Shown here piece after piece: positions 50,043-62,929 of a stretch of DNA of 64,000 nt (positions within the stretch are counted from its first letter, which is position 1; each line of letters starts with the position of its first letter). Made by a program: the position numbers and the translations under genes. The notes under the pieces were generated by a model. That model was not told the origin of the DNA. It did not search any database and worked only from the letters and a program-made list of their open reading frames with translations. The stretch is taken from the NCBI RefSeq assembly GCF_905475345.1, contig NC_066587.1, positions 18,367,558-18,431,557 of the forward strand, in the 5' to 3' direction. Source of the DNA: Vespula vulgaris. Taxonomy: Eukaryota > Arthropoda > Insecta > Hymenoptera > Vespidae.

Positions 50043-50741
50043 AGTCGATGGGAGATTCGCTCTCGTGGAATTAGAAGCGAAATAAAAAGGCAGCGTTACC
50101 CCGCTGAAGAAGAACACTCCGGTGTGATTAATAAAGTTTAATGAGCGCGGCCTTTCTCTCTCATCTTTTCTTCCTTGGAAATCCTAAAAGCTCTCTTCGT
50201 TCATCTTTTTGTTTTCGCGATTTCTTCTCACTTTCTTTCTCGAAAGTACGCATTTCTCCGTTTCTTCCGTTTATCTTTTTCTTCTTCGATTTGAACGAGT
50301 TTATCAAGATAGATGATCCTTAGATTTTCTCATCTCTCTTAAACTCTCGTAAAGATTCACTATTAAACTCTATATCTCTCGCGGTGCTTCAGAATACGGG
50401 AACGTATTCCTATAACTTAATACGGTGCAAAATGTATTGCGAAGCTCCTTCTGATACAACTATCGTAGTTCGCGAAAGCGAACGTACGTAGATGGCTCGT
50501 GCACATATATCTTGAGCATAGGTCGAATACGAAAGAGAGAACGTTGAAGACGTCAGAACGTTGACGCATCTCGACTAATTTCTGTCTAGCTTTGACAAGC
50601 CTTTCAGAGGCCATACAGAAGGGGATCGTTTTCAAGCGTTCGCGAAACGCGTGCACAAATCGTTGCCGTTGCTTGGCAGATCGTTGCCGAGTTACCGAAG
50701 GAGGAAAGAGTCTTTCTATGGAAGATCGTATAGATAGAGAA

Positions 50742-50789
<48 letters not shown>

Positions 50790-51214
50790 AGTGAGAAAGA
50801 GAGAGAGGAAGAGGATTGGGAAGCAGGCAGTGCAAGAGGGACGCCAAGTTACGCGCTAAAAGCGGAACCAACACAGGAAGCTCATTAAGTTGCACCCCGC
50901 GGGCTGAGGTGCGCGCACATATATACACATACACGTAGAGATATACTATGGAAGCCACCTCTCGGTTCCAAATCCCACCCCCTACAGACACCCTACCTAT
51001 ACTCACCCCTACCCAATCCCCACACCCGTCTACTCGCTCACAACTATTTTACTCTACGCTCTTGTCTCTCTTGGCACGCATAGCGCATCTTCTACGCATT
51101 CGGTGTCGCGTTCGTTAGGCGACATTGAGAAAAAATTATGATAATGACGATCGCGCCCGAGGGAATCGTTCCGCGTCGCGTTTCCTCGAAATCTACTTCT
51201 TCATCACACTACTT

Positions 51215-51248
<34 letters not shown>

Positions 51249-51249
<1 letters not shown>

Positions 51250-51274
51250 GTATGTATGTATGTATGTATCTATC

Positions 51275-51305
<31 letters not shown>

Positions 51306-51334
51306 CTATCTAACTATGTATCTATCTATCTCAC
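51249..51334. repeat. Compound (GTAT)n-(ATCT)n repeat
   Basis: About five GTAT units followed by about 15 ATCT units with single-base variants. Confidence 0.9.
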
Positions 51335-51932
51335 TCTAGCGATCTCTTTCTATTCTAGACTTTTCGTAAAAAGTTGCTAGAAAATGTTGAAATGAAAAAT
51401 TTATCTATCTTAGAAAATTTATATGAAAATTAGTGATCCTTTATGATCCATAATCCTTTGCAAAATGTCTATTGAAAATCGTGACTATAATAGGATCCTA
51501 CTATTGTATCTTAACAAAGGTATTAAGATCCATTTAGAAAAGGAAGTACGATAACCAATTATATTCCTGAAATCTTCCTTCTCTCGCAATCAAGCAATTT
51601 TAACAGTAAATGTAGACAAAGAGAAAGGAAACGGACGAACGATTATTGTTCGCTCGACGTCGATACATTGTATATCTATATATCTATATATATACATACA
51701 CTATATCTGACATCGTCTCGGTGCTAACTGCTCAACGGTTGGCCGTGAACAACCAATAACATCCGACGGTGTGGATGGTATCATCAGTCAATCCGCTAGC
51801 TCGGCATGTTTATTACCAGTGCACGTTACCGTCGCTTTCAAACAAATGCCTGTACGGAGCGCAAAGCCACTCTACTCCCGAACCCGTCGTCCATTATTTC
51901 TGCCGTTCACTTTCGTCGCTTCGAGCAAACAT

Positions 51933-51967
<35 letters not shown>

Positions 51968-52239
51968 ACATGTATATATATATCTATCTATCTATCTATC
52001 TGTCTATCTATCTCTCTCGCTCCTTCACCCTCTCAACTCACCAACCCGTTTACTCTCACACCCCCTTCGAGAGACGTGCCAACGTATTAGCCGCGCTTAA
52101 TTCGAACTTTCATGGGTGATCATGCGCGAACGTGAAAGCAATCCTTGACGATAAAATGTCAATTTCGATACTTTGATGAAAAATTGTTGTTTATTTCTTA
52201 TCAACGATGGAAAGAAAAAAAAGAAGAAGGAAATAGAGA

Positions 52240-52242
<3 letters not shown>

Positions 52243-52278
<36 letters not shown>
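52243..52278. repeat. (TA)n microsatellite
   Basis: Pure TA of about 36 bp. Confidence 0.9.
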
Positions 52279-52279
<1 letters not shown>

Positions 52280-53783
52280 GTTTATACGCGGAAAAAAATC
52301 TGATATAATTTGAAGAATGAACTTTATGTCGTCTCGATTAAACGTAATATTTTCAATATTAATTAGCAACGCGAATAACAGTTCTGATAGATGACCAATA
52401 AACTGTGACGAACGAAGAACGATAAACGAAAAGAGCAAATAACGCATGACTGCAAAATCGAATGTTTCGTGAACAAAGCTCGGGGAAAGATTAATCGATT
52501 GAATTTTCTAAAAGAACCGGAGATTTTATCGTCCTTCGAATATCAATCATACAAGCAAGGACTATATACGAGTTGTAAATACTTTTTTTTTATTTTTTTT
52601 TATATATATATACATATATATATTTATATATGATAAATAAGAAATATGTAAAGTAATTAATAGAATAAAATGTTTGACTCGCTTTTACGACCGTAGAAAA
52701 TTCACTTTAGTGAGTACCACGTTACATAGGAATTGTAAATATATAGCATAAGGGTGCTTTTCCTTCAAGTCCTCTCAGCAGTTCGATCGAGCAGAAAGAA
52801 ATAATATATCTGCAATTGTGCGTATAGACGAAGCCGATATGATTTTCTATGCATGAGAATCTTAGAGAAACCGAACCGTACTTTGTGTTATTCCCTTTCA
52901 ATTTTATCAAATCGAATAAAAGTGACGGGGTAACGAAATGAATTTTAGTGGAATAAAAGAGATTTCTTATATGAAGGAATGTGAAGGGGTAAAAGGGAAA
53001 CTATTCCAACATTTTTTACGTTACAAATTCTTGAAAAATTTTCGATTGAAAAACTTATAATCTTTGTCGAGAGAAAAAATAAAAAAAAGAGGGAGGGGGG
53101 AAATAGAATATTAAAAGAGAAAGTCTTCTTTGATAATATTTTTTTTCGCGCGCACACGTGTGCCTAACCATCGCTCTAACATCGAAGTACTCGAATTTTG
53201 AGCATTAGTTCGTGAACCATTTGGCACAACTACTCTTTGGAAGAACAGTTCGAATCGCATTGCATATATTGTAGAACAGCTTAAACCGCAACGCTTAGTG
53301 CCACAGTAGTAGTCTCGGTACAGTCATTGTACATTAAGCTCCTATGAGTCTTCTCGTATCTTTTTAAGGAATATAAGGGCTTTTCTAATAATACATGCAA
53401 AACTAATTGTAAACTGGAATTAGAAGTAACCGATGCTCGTAATAACTAGTAGCTAAATATCGAATACAAGCTCAATGATTTTCATCAATTACATTTGCAT
53501 TAATCGTTAATTTATATGTTAATACAAATTTTCTTTCATTACAACGATTATAAATAATTATTCGTTAAGAGGAAATTGTTGCAATTAAAAACAATCATCG
53601 CTCGCGTGGAAATTTAATGAAAATATAACTTATGATATTCGTTTGTAATACGGACAAAATTTCGCGGCAGGTGAATTATCTATCATGTGAATCGTGTACG
53701 CGTGTGTGCCAATATCAAAATAAAATTTAGATAACAATGACATTAAAAAAAAGAAAAAAATCATTTGCAAAAGTTTTACTCAC

Positions 53784-54135
53784 CGCACGCAAACGCGTGA
53801 CGAAGTTCAATAATACAATAGACGAGGCAATTATCTTGGAGCGATTATCTCGAAATACATAATTGTTGCTTCTCTCCTTTCGACGAATACTTGTTCAACG
53901 ATTCGTTCAACGATTTCTCGAAGATTGAACACGCAACGTTCAGGCGGGCAGACGATGCGCGACTGTGCGCCGTGCACCCTCGCGATCTCCCTTTTATGGT
54001 CCTCCCTCGACGCTCTTCTACTCGCACGCCGACTCTGACTACTTGTCTACTCTCTCGCCACACAATGAATATCATGCGATTCGTTAAAGTACAAGCTATC
54101 TTTTGCATTGGCACGCTCTTCGCGCGACTCTAACG
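53784..54135 (-). promoter_or_regulatory. Candidate promoter and noncoding first exon of the DIP-type gene
   Basis: A CpG-rich block (about 53880-54135) stands out from AT-rich flanks. On the minus strand it leads to a strong splice donor, GTGAGTAAAA, at 53783. The DIP-type gene has a splice acceptor (GGTTACAG) just before its start codon at 42286, and no gene-like sequence lies between, so a noncoding first exon here with an ~11.5 kb intron is a reasonable reading. The block also follows directly after the INTS7 3' end on the same strand. The link to the DIP gene is inference. Confidence 0.35.
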
Positions 54136-54364
54136 CGCGCGTGCGAATTTTTCTTTTTCTTTTTTTTTTTTCAAAGTAAGAATAAAAAGAAAAAAAATAA
54201 AGAAAAGATCATTCGGACAAAATTACAGGATTATCGATGACTTAGATGGGGATGTAAAGAGTAACATCCTTATAGTGTAACGTAATTAAAATCGTATTGC
54301 AAAGTATACAAATTGTAAATATTACATAATTTACTTTGTTACTTATAAATGATTAAAAATATTG

Positions 54365-57300
54365 TTAAGGTAATTTTCTCTTCATAGGTTCTTCGTGTAC
54401 TCGCACTTGAAGGGTAGAACGTGGTCCGCATTTCCAAACGTTACCATCTTTGTCGAGTATACTAGCACTTGCAGTTACTTGATATTGACCACCACCGGTG
54501 GTCGAATTGCCGGTATTAGTCGATGTACTCGCACATCCTACGGCCGAAGCTGCCACGCTTCCAAGGGAAAGTAAAAATTCGCAGGCGAAGAAATCGCGAT
54601 GGGGTGTTACCGTTTGATGCAACTCGTTCATGTTTGTATCCTGTACATAGAAACTTTTTATATAAAGAATTCTTTTATACGATTCTTTCTTCGTAATTTT
54701 TTTGTTCCTTCATTTACCTTTTGATCCGAATTGATCTTGGAGGGAGGTGTAGTGGATATAGAAATGCACACAGCTGATACCGAACGATATAACGATGCAC
54801 GTCGACCATGCCTCAACACACCTTCGACCTTTAATGCTAGTTGACTACCCTGAGGTACGGAAACTGGTTCACCTAGTACTCGAGGTTGCGGTGAAACCGA
54901 AAGTTTAACGCTCGTTGCTTGCAAAGCTTGGAAGAAGTAACGTGGAATTGGTAACCTCATGTTTCCAGCACCAAGTAACATAACTTGCGAAATTATACAG
55001 CCGACTCTTACGTGACTGATACCACCCACTTTTCCTTCTCCAACCCATGGTGGTGCAAGACGACGCAATTCCGTACAATAACGAGCTAACTGACGCATTT
55101 CTACCGTTCCTCCAAAATCAAAATTCACTTCGTTCTGTTGATACATACATATGGTAGAACCTCCGCAAACTCTTTCTACGCTATTTCCCATCAAACAACA
55201 CATTTCTTGTAAACTATACAAATATTTTGTAAGGCAAATATTATCACAAGATTGAATATTATTCTTTCTACTAATATATTCATATTCGAAGGATACGCTC
55301 TGATATTCGCCAAGGAACCAGGATCCGCATCGAAAGCAGATTGATATAATTTCTGATAATTCTCAGCACACATTTTTAATTCTTGGACGGATTTTCTTAG
55401 CTATACGATATTTAAATTTAAATCAGAATGATTAAATTCATCTATTACATATAATGCTCTTCGGTCGTACATTCTATGTATATATATATATATTTTTTTT
55501 TTAAGTTGTGTATACCTGTTGCGTTACACGGCCGTATCGTTGAAGATCATCTTTCGTCGCAAGAACTACTGTGCACGCGATAGCAGGTGGTGGAGCGGTA
55601 CATAACGATCTGAAAAAGAAAAATATATATTTAGATGCAAACGTAATTATTACCAAACGATCATAATTTATTAAAACATTTTTAACTTACCTGCAGGAAT
55701 GTAAAAGTTGTACCGCAGCTTGTAAAAATTCGCAACGTAATTTTGCATATTCACTGGCAAATTGTAGACTACGCAAAGGTGTACTAGCGGCTTTTAATGA
55801 CGCGCAAGCACTTGCATAGTGTGCGATTGCCGCGTTTAATTTTTCAACTATGTCCACTTTTTTTAAGCTATCAATTATGTCGACATTGTCCCTTTATAAT
55901 TTCAATATATAATCAAAAACGGACGAAAAAGAAACATATAGTTTATTGTAAACTCAGTATATGCCATTATTAAATGCAATTACTTACATGAGAAAGCTTT
56001 CTGCTTTGGTAACCAATTCCAATCCTGATAACCAAAAGTGAAGTTGTTCGGATGCAACGGCTTCCTTTAAACTCTTAAATATTTGCGTTGCAACTACATG
56101 ATGACCGTATCTAGCAGCACCTCTCGCGATTCGATACTTAGCCCAACCATCCACACTTTTCGTCGTTTCTTCTATAGCTTTTAAACACTCGGAATTCCAC
56201 TCGTATCCACCTGCTATCATTTGGAAAAGCAATGTGCATAACATTACCTACAACAACAAGTGGACAAAATAAAGGTATGATAAGTTAATGATTATCGATA
56301 AGATTTACAAACCTTAGTATGCATATGCGAAGTTTGTTTAAGTTTTATTAATACGTCCGGTAAAAGAGGAAGTAGTATATTTTCTCCTAAACTTCCAATC
56401 GCTCCCAAAGCTTCGCATAATGCAACCGCTTGTTTCTCACTTTGTCCATTCTCTGCACTAGTGCTAATAAGCGTAGATCCAATAGCATCGACAAAAACAG
56501 AACAATGACTCGGCTGTGCATGACATAGTTTTACCGTTGAACGTAAACAAGCTTTTAGTTGATGCAAATGCTTGTCATCTAAAGCTAATAATATAATCAA
56601 TGATTCCAGACAAGATACAAGATCTTGAGTGGCGTACGTAGGTAATCCCTCTTCGTAGCTGTCAATCAAGTAAAGTAAAATAATTTTACTGAACTGTGAT
56701 TTAACTTGACATTTAAATAATTTTTCTCTTCATACCAATAACATACAACTCTTGCGAGTATAGTTACAGCTTTGACAGCAACAAATGGATCTGGAGAATA
56801 GCAAGCATTCACGCAAAGAGATAAAAGTGGGCTTCCTTCGTCCATATTGGCGTCGCATGTAATAGCGCTTTGACTTAATACCTATATTTAAACAGTACTT
56901 TAATCATTATTCGCACATACAAACATATAATATCGATTATATTGAAAACAGTACTCTACCTCTATTACATCTAATGTGCGAATCAACAGATCCGTATTTC
57001 CGGTACCGTCTTGTAATAATTTTGTAGTACTTTCTAAATGTATATGAATGTATTACAAAATTAAATAAAGAATAACAAGGTATGTTAATGAGAAGAACAC
57101 TGAGAAAACGTACCAATCAAATTATTAAGAGCACCTTGCGGCCATAAATGTGCACCACGTCTTGCAAGAGAATGGAGTAAATGTAAAGCATGACGTTTAA
57201 TAGATAACCTTGGATCGTCTTGAAGATATCGTAAGAGTAGTACAACTTGTTCTGGAATATCTATCAATGTAGCGGAGGCTAAAGTGCTTAATGCGCTCAG

Positions 57301-58283
57301 CGTTACTCTTACAAATTCAACCGCTGGGTAACTAGCGAGAAGTTCCATACATAATTCATTTACCTTTAATAAATATAAATTTCAATGAATGATCTATACA
57401 TCACGTTTGTTTAACTAACGAACTTTACACGTTTGTAATACCATTGATGCCGTGAATGTGTCATGGTGCATGTATTGCAGAATAGGTATAAGTTGTAACT
57501 TCATAGAAGCTGGCGTTGCTTGACCTCTTATCATATCAGAGATTTTGCTGCACATGGATACAGCAAATAATTTGGATTGTGCTGCAAACATTTGAGCAGC
57601 GTATATAGCAGCTTCTACTTCGACCGAATCATGAGAATCCAAAGATCTCCTTATACTATGATGAACCTTCGAATAAATAACACGATAATTCAATAAAAGA
57701 AACTCTATATAAGAAAATAGATTATATGAGAAATATTACCTGTTGCCTTTCAGGTATTATACCTGCAACACTACCTAAAGTACGTAAAGTAAGAGCTCTA
57801 GCAACAGGATCGTTTGAATGAATTACACTGTAGATACGTCTGACAAACTCATCCACGTTTAATATCTTATCTAAATGTTTTTCACTTTGTTGACATACTC
57901 TAAGAACCCAAACTCTTAAAAAATTAGTACCCATGCGAAATACTTCTGCTAGTTTCAGCAAAGATGAATTTATCAATATAGGAAATGGATACTTTTCGAA
58001 TAATCGAGGAAACCGAACTATTGCTTCGCATTGTTCACCTATTTTGTTAGATCGTAAACCTGAAAAAAATAAAAAACATTGGTATTTTTATTTAATTTGC
58101 TCATGCTGTACATGGAAACTTAATCCAACACGTTTGTTTATATAAATGAGACTAAACTTTCATCACAATATTTTAAGGTTAGAAATGTATACCTTTGTCT
58201 AGTTCAATAAGTGCACTATTAGCATCTTGTTCGGGTTCTCCAAGTCCAGTATCATTAAATGCGTTCATTCTCATTCCTATCAT
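54365..58283 (-). CDS. IntS7: Integrator complex subunit 7, 13 exons, 966 aa
   Basis: Exons (high to low): 58283-58193, 58059-57740, 57666-57424, 57363-57114, 57033-56960, 56881-56736, 56658-56313, 56247-55988, 55891-55691, 55609-55516, 55400-55297, 55213-54718, 54640-54365. Phases 1,0,0,1,0,2,0,2,2,0,2,0 all join, giving 966 residues; human INTS7 has 962. Recognition rests on the N-terminal block (LRSNKIGEQCEAIVRFPRLF, FPILINSSLLKLAEVF, FLRVWVLRV), ARM/HEAT-like helical repeats over roughly the first two thirds, and a conserved beta-rich C-terminal region. INTS7 is a scaffold subunit of the nuclear Integrator complex, which cleaves snRNA precursors and attenuates promoter-proximal transcription. 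The donor after exon 3 (GTTCGT) is weak. A good acceptor lies five bases before the ATG (exon start 58288), suggesting a noncoding first exon. The gene is head-to-head with CDC37. Confidence 0.92.
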
Positions 58284-59082
58284 ATTCACTAAATATAAAA
58301 ATAATTTATTACAGAATGATTTACTTAACCGGCTTCTTAACTACTTATGCTATGCTATTCCACATGTTTACTACTGTATTATATCGTAAATGGTCATATA
58401 TATGAAAAAGTCTTATTTATATGTGCATATATATATATATATACACACATATATATATACTTAGCTGCAGGTATATGTACATACTTATTTTTTATCAATT
58501 TTTGTTCGTCTTGTATCTTTAAAATAGCAATGCTTTAAAAGAAAGCTCCTCCTTTAACACTATATATATATATACTACTATAACTCAAGCTTTAATTAAC
58601 AAGATAGTTAATATTTCATTAGCAAAGCATCATTGAAATTTCTTATAATAATTTTCATCCACACACTCGCACAAACACATCCATATACAAAAATATCTAA
58701 CACATAGATTTTTTTATTTATGTGTGAGAAATACACTGTAAGAAGGATCGAAACTTGAAAAAATTTTTTAATTTAAAGATCAGATTATAAGACACAGAAA
58801 GATATGAAAAGCTTTTTATTTTGTTATGAAATATTAATTAAATAAGAAAATTGTTTTGTATTGATAATACTTTGTGTTGCTTATGATTGGATCGAATTGT
58901 CGTATATCGAAAGTTCATATCGCAAGAACTTAGCTCAGTGTTCACATCGTTGCAGTAGTTGTCAACCAACTTCGGCGAATCCAGTACAAGATCGAGTGTT
59001 TGTTTAAACAGAAGTTTAATTTTCACGATCGATTTGAAAACAAATTTAAAAAGCGTGGGTGTAAACATACCATACTCAAATA
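58284..59082. promoter_or_regulatory. Divergent intergenic region between INTS7 and CDC37
   Basis: About 800 bp separates the INTS7 (-) and CDC37 (+) start codons. The INTS7 side is AT-rich with (TA)n and a candidate 5' UTR splice acceptor at 58289-58290. A more balanced, CpG-containing stretch at about 58880-59060 is the likeliest core promoter. Both are widely expressed housekeeping genes, so a shared bidirectional promoter is plausible. No TATA box position can be assigned confidently. Confidence 0.5.
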
Positions 59083-61002
59083 ATGGTCGATTACAGCAAG
59101 TGGAAGGATATTGAAGTAAGGATATTAATCATTAGTCCTGAATACTTGTAGAATATTCTAGAATGATAACAATTTTTCTTACAAAACATTGCCATTGAAT
59201 TTTCTTCACCTTGATATTGAATGTTAATATTTCTGTCCTTTTTATTTATTTTTTATTTTTTTTTTTTTCAAATCGTTCGTAGACAATTTGTATATTCTTT
59301 CCCAGCCTGTTTTAGTCCGTTTATTTTGTAATATACATATTTGTTTTGGTTTTTTTTTTTTTTTTTTTTTTGTTTATTTTTGTTATCAAAGTCACAAATA
59401 CTTCAATAACACAAAAAGTTTCAACAATCGTGACGATTCGTTAGAGACGTTGCTTGAATCTAAGTATTATGCCTTGTTGTTTGATTAACTCAATATTTTT
59501 TGCTATTATCTTTATGAAATTTTTTTTATTAATACAGAAAAATATAATATTTAGATTTCAGACGACGAAGATGATACTCATCCTAACATTGATACACCAT
59601 CCTTGTTTAGATGGCGTCATCAAGCAAGATTGGAACGAATGGAAGAAAGAAAACGGGAACATGAGGAACATGAAAGGAAAAAGGCAGAGTACGTAAATAA
59701 GCGTGTACATTTTATATTCTCAGATATAAAAATTCTATTAAATATATAAATTCTATAAAATAGTTTAGTTATGCTCTCGATATAAATGATATAATCGACG
59801 TATTAATAAAGCATTAATTATATATAAATATGCATAATCTGTTTTAGACATAAGCAAAAACTTAAAGATACAAAAGAAAAGCTTGCGAGGTTAGAGAGCG
59901 AGCAAAAGGATTCCGCCGATTTAACCGCGTTAAAAAAAGTTTTGCAAGACCTTGAAGAAGAAGAGAAACAAATTAAAGCGAGAGAAGATGAAATGAATAA
60001 AAAGGAAAAGTTGACACCATGGAACGTAGATACGATTGGTCAAGATGGGTTTACAAAAACTGTAATAAACACAAAACCAGCACGAAGTGACGACGATTCT
60101 GGTTTCTCAGATGAAGAGAAGGAGAAAAGAATGAAGCAATTCGTAAAAGAAAATGAAAAAAAGTTAAAAGAATTCGGTATGCTTAGAAGATACGACGATA
60201 GTAAGAAATTTTTGTTGGATAATCCGCAAATAGTTTGTGAGAATACGGCAAATTATTTAGTTATTTGGTGTATTAATCTAGAAATGGAAGAAGTAAGTCA
60301 GTTATTACTTAGTTCTATGAGAATGGACGTCATCCTAAATAGCATTTTTATATAATTACAGAAACACGACTTAATGGAACACGTGGCTCATCAATGCATA
60401 TGCATGCAATATATATTGGAATTATCGAAACAACTAGATGTTGACCCTAGAGCTTGCGTTAGTTCCTTTTTCAGCCGTATACAAATTGCAGAAGTAGAAT
60501 ACAAAAATTCTTTCGACGACGAACTTAGAGCATTTAAGGATAGAATATGCAAACGTGCTGCCGAGAAAGTTGCAGATGCACTTAGGGAAGCAGAAGAAGA
60601 AGAAAGAAAAGCAAGGCTTGGGCCCGGTGGTCTTGATCCGATTGAAGTTTTTGAAAGTCTTCCAAAGGTATAGGAGACAAAAATCAATTATTCTGTATTA
60701 GGAGATACGCGGAGAGTATCGTAAAGTAATATAAAAAAAAAAAAAATGCATATTTGATAAATCGTAATGTAATGTCAATGAAGTAATGCTTTTATTTTTA
60801 GCCCTTACAAAAATGTTTCGAAGCACAAGACATACCGTTACTGCAACAAACAATAGCTGCCATGCCAGAAGAAGAAGCCAGATATCATATGAAACGTTGT
60901 ATCGATAGTGGTCTTTGGGTACCAGATGCTAAAGCTAAAGAAAAAGAAGAACAAGAACAGAAAGAAAATGAAGAAACCACGGGTACACCCGATCCAGAAT
61001 AA
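59083..61002 (+). CDS. Cdc37: HSP90 co-chaperone CDC37, 5 exons, 372 aa
   Basis: Exons 59083-59115, 59555-59688, 59848-60292, 60362-60667 and 60802-61002; introns GT-AG, phases 0, 2, 0, 0. The 372-residue product compares with 378 in human CDC37. The N-terminus [20 protein letters not shown] is almost invariant in animals: Ser13 in the acidic ISDDED context is the known CK2 site needed for kinase-client binding, followed by the HPN motif at 20-22 and [11 protein letters not shown]. An N-terminal coiled coil comes next, then a central HSP90-binding domain ([20 protein letters not shown]) and a helical C-terminal part with [18 protein letters not shown] and [15 protein letters not shown], ending in an acidic tail. 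CDC37 delivers protein kinases to HSP90 in the cytosol. A canonical AATAAA lies 108 bp after the stop. Confidence 0.95.
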
Positions 61003-61109
61003 CACTTTGAACTGAGCTCCGCTTTTGCATCTATATTTTTTGTTTTTCTCTTTGTTAAGATACTGCTTGACTTAAGTCATATTTTATAGATTTACAATAG
61101 ATTAATTAA

Positions 61110-61115
61110 AATAAA
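61110..61115 (+). terminator. Polyadenylation signal of the CDC37 gene
   Basis: AATAAA 108 bp after the CDC37 stop. Further AATAAA copies occur near 61630, so a longer alternative 3' UTR is possible. Confidence 0.5.
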
Positions 61116-61787
61116 ATTATTTGCAGCAGATAAAACGAGGATAATTCTATCCTCTATATGATTTATCTAAAAAAGAATCATACGAATCATTTTCATAGCT
61201 AACTAAAACCTAGCTAAAAATTCAGCCGATTAATATCGGAGAGTGAGATTTGTTTCTTACAATTAAAAATTTTTATCTGAAGACTACTTAAAACTTTTTA
61301 TTGGAATTCTTTCAGTCGATACAAGGTGGTAAAAGTGCAAAATTACGATTATTAGTCCAATATATCACATGCAGCAGTACTTTCCTTTCGCGGTATATTC
61401 GTCATTGTACTTTGAATGTAATTCGTAAAAAAAAAGAAAGAAAAAAGAAAAAAAAAACAGTATTAAGAAAAGAGCGTTCTATATGTATATACTAATCTTA
61501 AAGTGTATAGAATATATGTACATATATTCTTTATGCTATCGTGTTTCATCATTTCTGCATTTTATGACTTTCTGACCAATATGTAATATGTACATTACAC
61601 AATGTATATCGTTGCATATGAATTGTGTAAATAAATAAATCTTTATTGACCAAATATTTTATCTCAATCGTCGAGGATAAACGTAATTAAAAGAAACAAA
61701 GAGTATTTGAAATTTACTCGAGTTAGTTTCCGTGATCGATCGATATACACGTTTGACGAGTTCAAATATGCGAGTATAGAGTTTCGA

Positions 61788-61991
61788 TTATTCGAGAGAG
61801 GCGTTACTATCGACTGGAAATGACGAAGCATCGCGTCTCGAAACCTCGGGCGGCCCTTCCTTTTCCGGTGCGATGTGCCACGGGTCTTTGGGTAATATTT
61901 TTCGTCTTTCATTCTGGTCATTATACGTTAGTTCCATATCCTCCGAAAGCGCAGGCTGATTTTCATTGGAACGGGTAACGCTTAGCTTCAT
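61788..61991 (-). CDS. Candidate small or terminal-exon ORF, 67 aa, unknown
   Basis: An ATG-initiated minus-strand frame of 67 codons with balanced, soluble, Glu/Asp/Pro-rich composition (for example LPKDPWHIAPEKEGPPE) unlike the Ser/Leu or Arg/Glu strings of the repeat-derived ORFs in this window. An AATAAA is present on the same strand about 140 bp downstream (61647-61642). It could be a stand-alone small protein or the last coding exon of a gene extending to the right; an open frame at 62306-62019 on the same strand could be an upstream exon, but the splice sites between them are poor. No family recognised. Confidence 0.3.
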   Translation of the reverse strand: MKLSVTRSNENQPALSEDMELTYNDQNERRKILPKDPWHIAPEKEGPPEVSRRDASSFPVDSNASLE

Positions 61992-62018
61992 TAGAACTAC
62001 ATTTTTTTTTTCTATTTT

Positions 62019-62306
62019 CTATCTTAGATATAAGAGAATTATCGTTAGGACAGTATGTGCCTTACGAACACTACCCAATCCGATGGAAAACGGCAACTTT
62101 TCTATTCGCATTGCGTTCAAAGAGGCCTCGCTCACTTTGCATGGTGTCATCATACGGCTATTCGTATAAGTTAGTATTCGTAAACTAAGATTGCCTCGTT
62201 CCGAGTGTGCATTGTTTCGTAAATTGTGAGCTATAGAAATAAGGTCTCTGAGCTCGTTAAATATTGTGCCATCATGTCGATAAAATATTAGTGTAGCATT
62301 TCGCAA
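62019..62306 (-). CDS. Candidate exon, unknown product
   Basis: A 95-codon minus-strand frame without an in-frame ATG at its start, preceded by a fair acceptor (ATATCACAG). It reads as mixed-composition protein (FYRHDGTIFNELRDLISIAH). A GTAAGG donor lies inside it near 62070. The same stretch is also open in a plus-strand frame, so coding status is uncertain. A phase-compatible 43-codon open frame lies upstream (about 62771-62650, donor GTATTA). Treat as a hypothesis. Confidence 0.2.
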   Translation of the reverse strand: MRNATLIFYRHDGTIFNELRDLISIAHNLRNNAHSERGNLSLRILTYTNSRMMTPCKVSEASLNAMRIEKLPFSIGLGSVRKAHTVLTIILLYLR

Positions 62307-62929
62307 GAATTTTCTGTGATATCGTTAAAACGAGGTTCGAATTATAAGTTTGTGTCAAGTCGATATTTGAGAGATGTAATATTAATTTCTTCGATCGAAA
62401 CGCCAACGATACAGAGATCTGACGTAATATTTTTTATTAGCTTTACGACTCTTTGTAACTAAGTTCAAATTTATGGGGATTTTTTCTCTCTCTCTCTCTC
62501 TCTCTCTATTCTTTTTTTTAATGTACGCATCTGTCCTACGTACGTATATACATATATTTTGTTCTTTTTCGTCAAATTTCATACGCCAAACTAAATTATT
62601 AAGAATCGTATCAAAAAATCTCGTCCATATATCGAAACTCTACGTAGTATAATACCTGACTGCTGCGTCGTAAGATTTTATGTTAATTGCGCATTTGACT
62701 GAATAATCGAAAAACTGACGCTGTGCATTCTGGGTAAAATTTCCGTGAGTAATAAAAATGGCTGTCTAACGACGATTTCCGTTTCGCATATTGCTTTTTC
62801 GACTTCGATTATAAATGAAAAATCTTGGATCTAGTTTGAAAAGTAATATTATGTAAATCTCACGACGTTCTCCGCAAATTTTCTTGCAAAAAATCATATT
62901 TTTTGATATGTCAAATTTATTGGGAAGAA

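Larger units (their letters stand above)
42287..53783. other. 11.5 kb gene-free, repeat-dense stretch (possible 5' intron of the DIP-type gene)
   Basis: No supportable coding exon. It holds the densest microsatellite load of the window: (GTGA)n, (GA)n, (CT)n, (TTGC)n, (TA)n, (ATCT)n, (GTA)n and (GTC)n arrays. Short GC-richer, non-repetitive islands near 46.32-46.46, 50.42-50.70 and 51.72-51.93 kb could be exons or regulatory elements. Confidence 0.5.
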
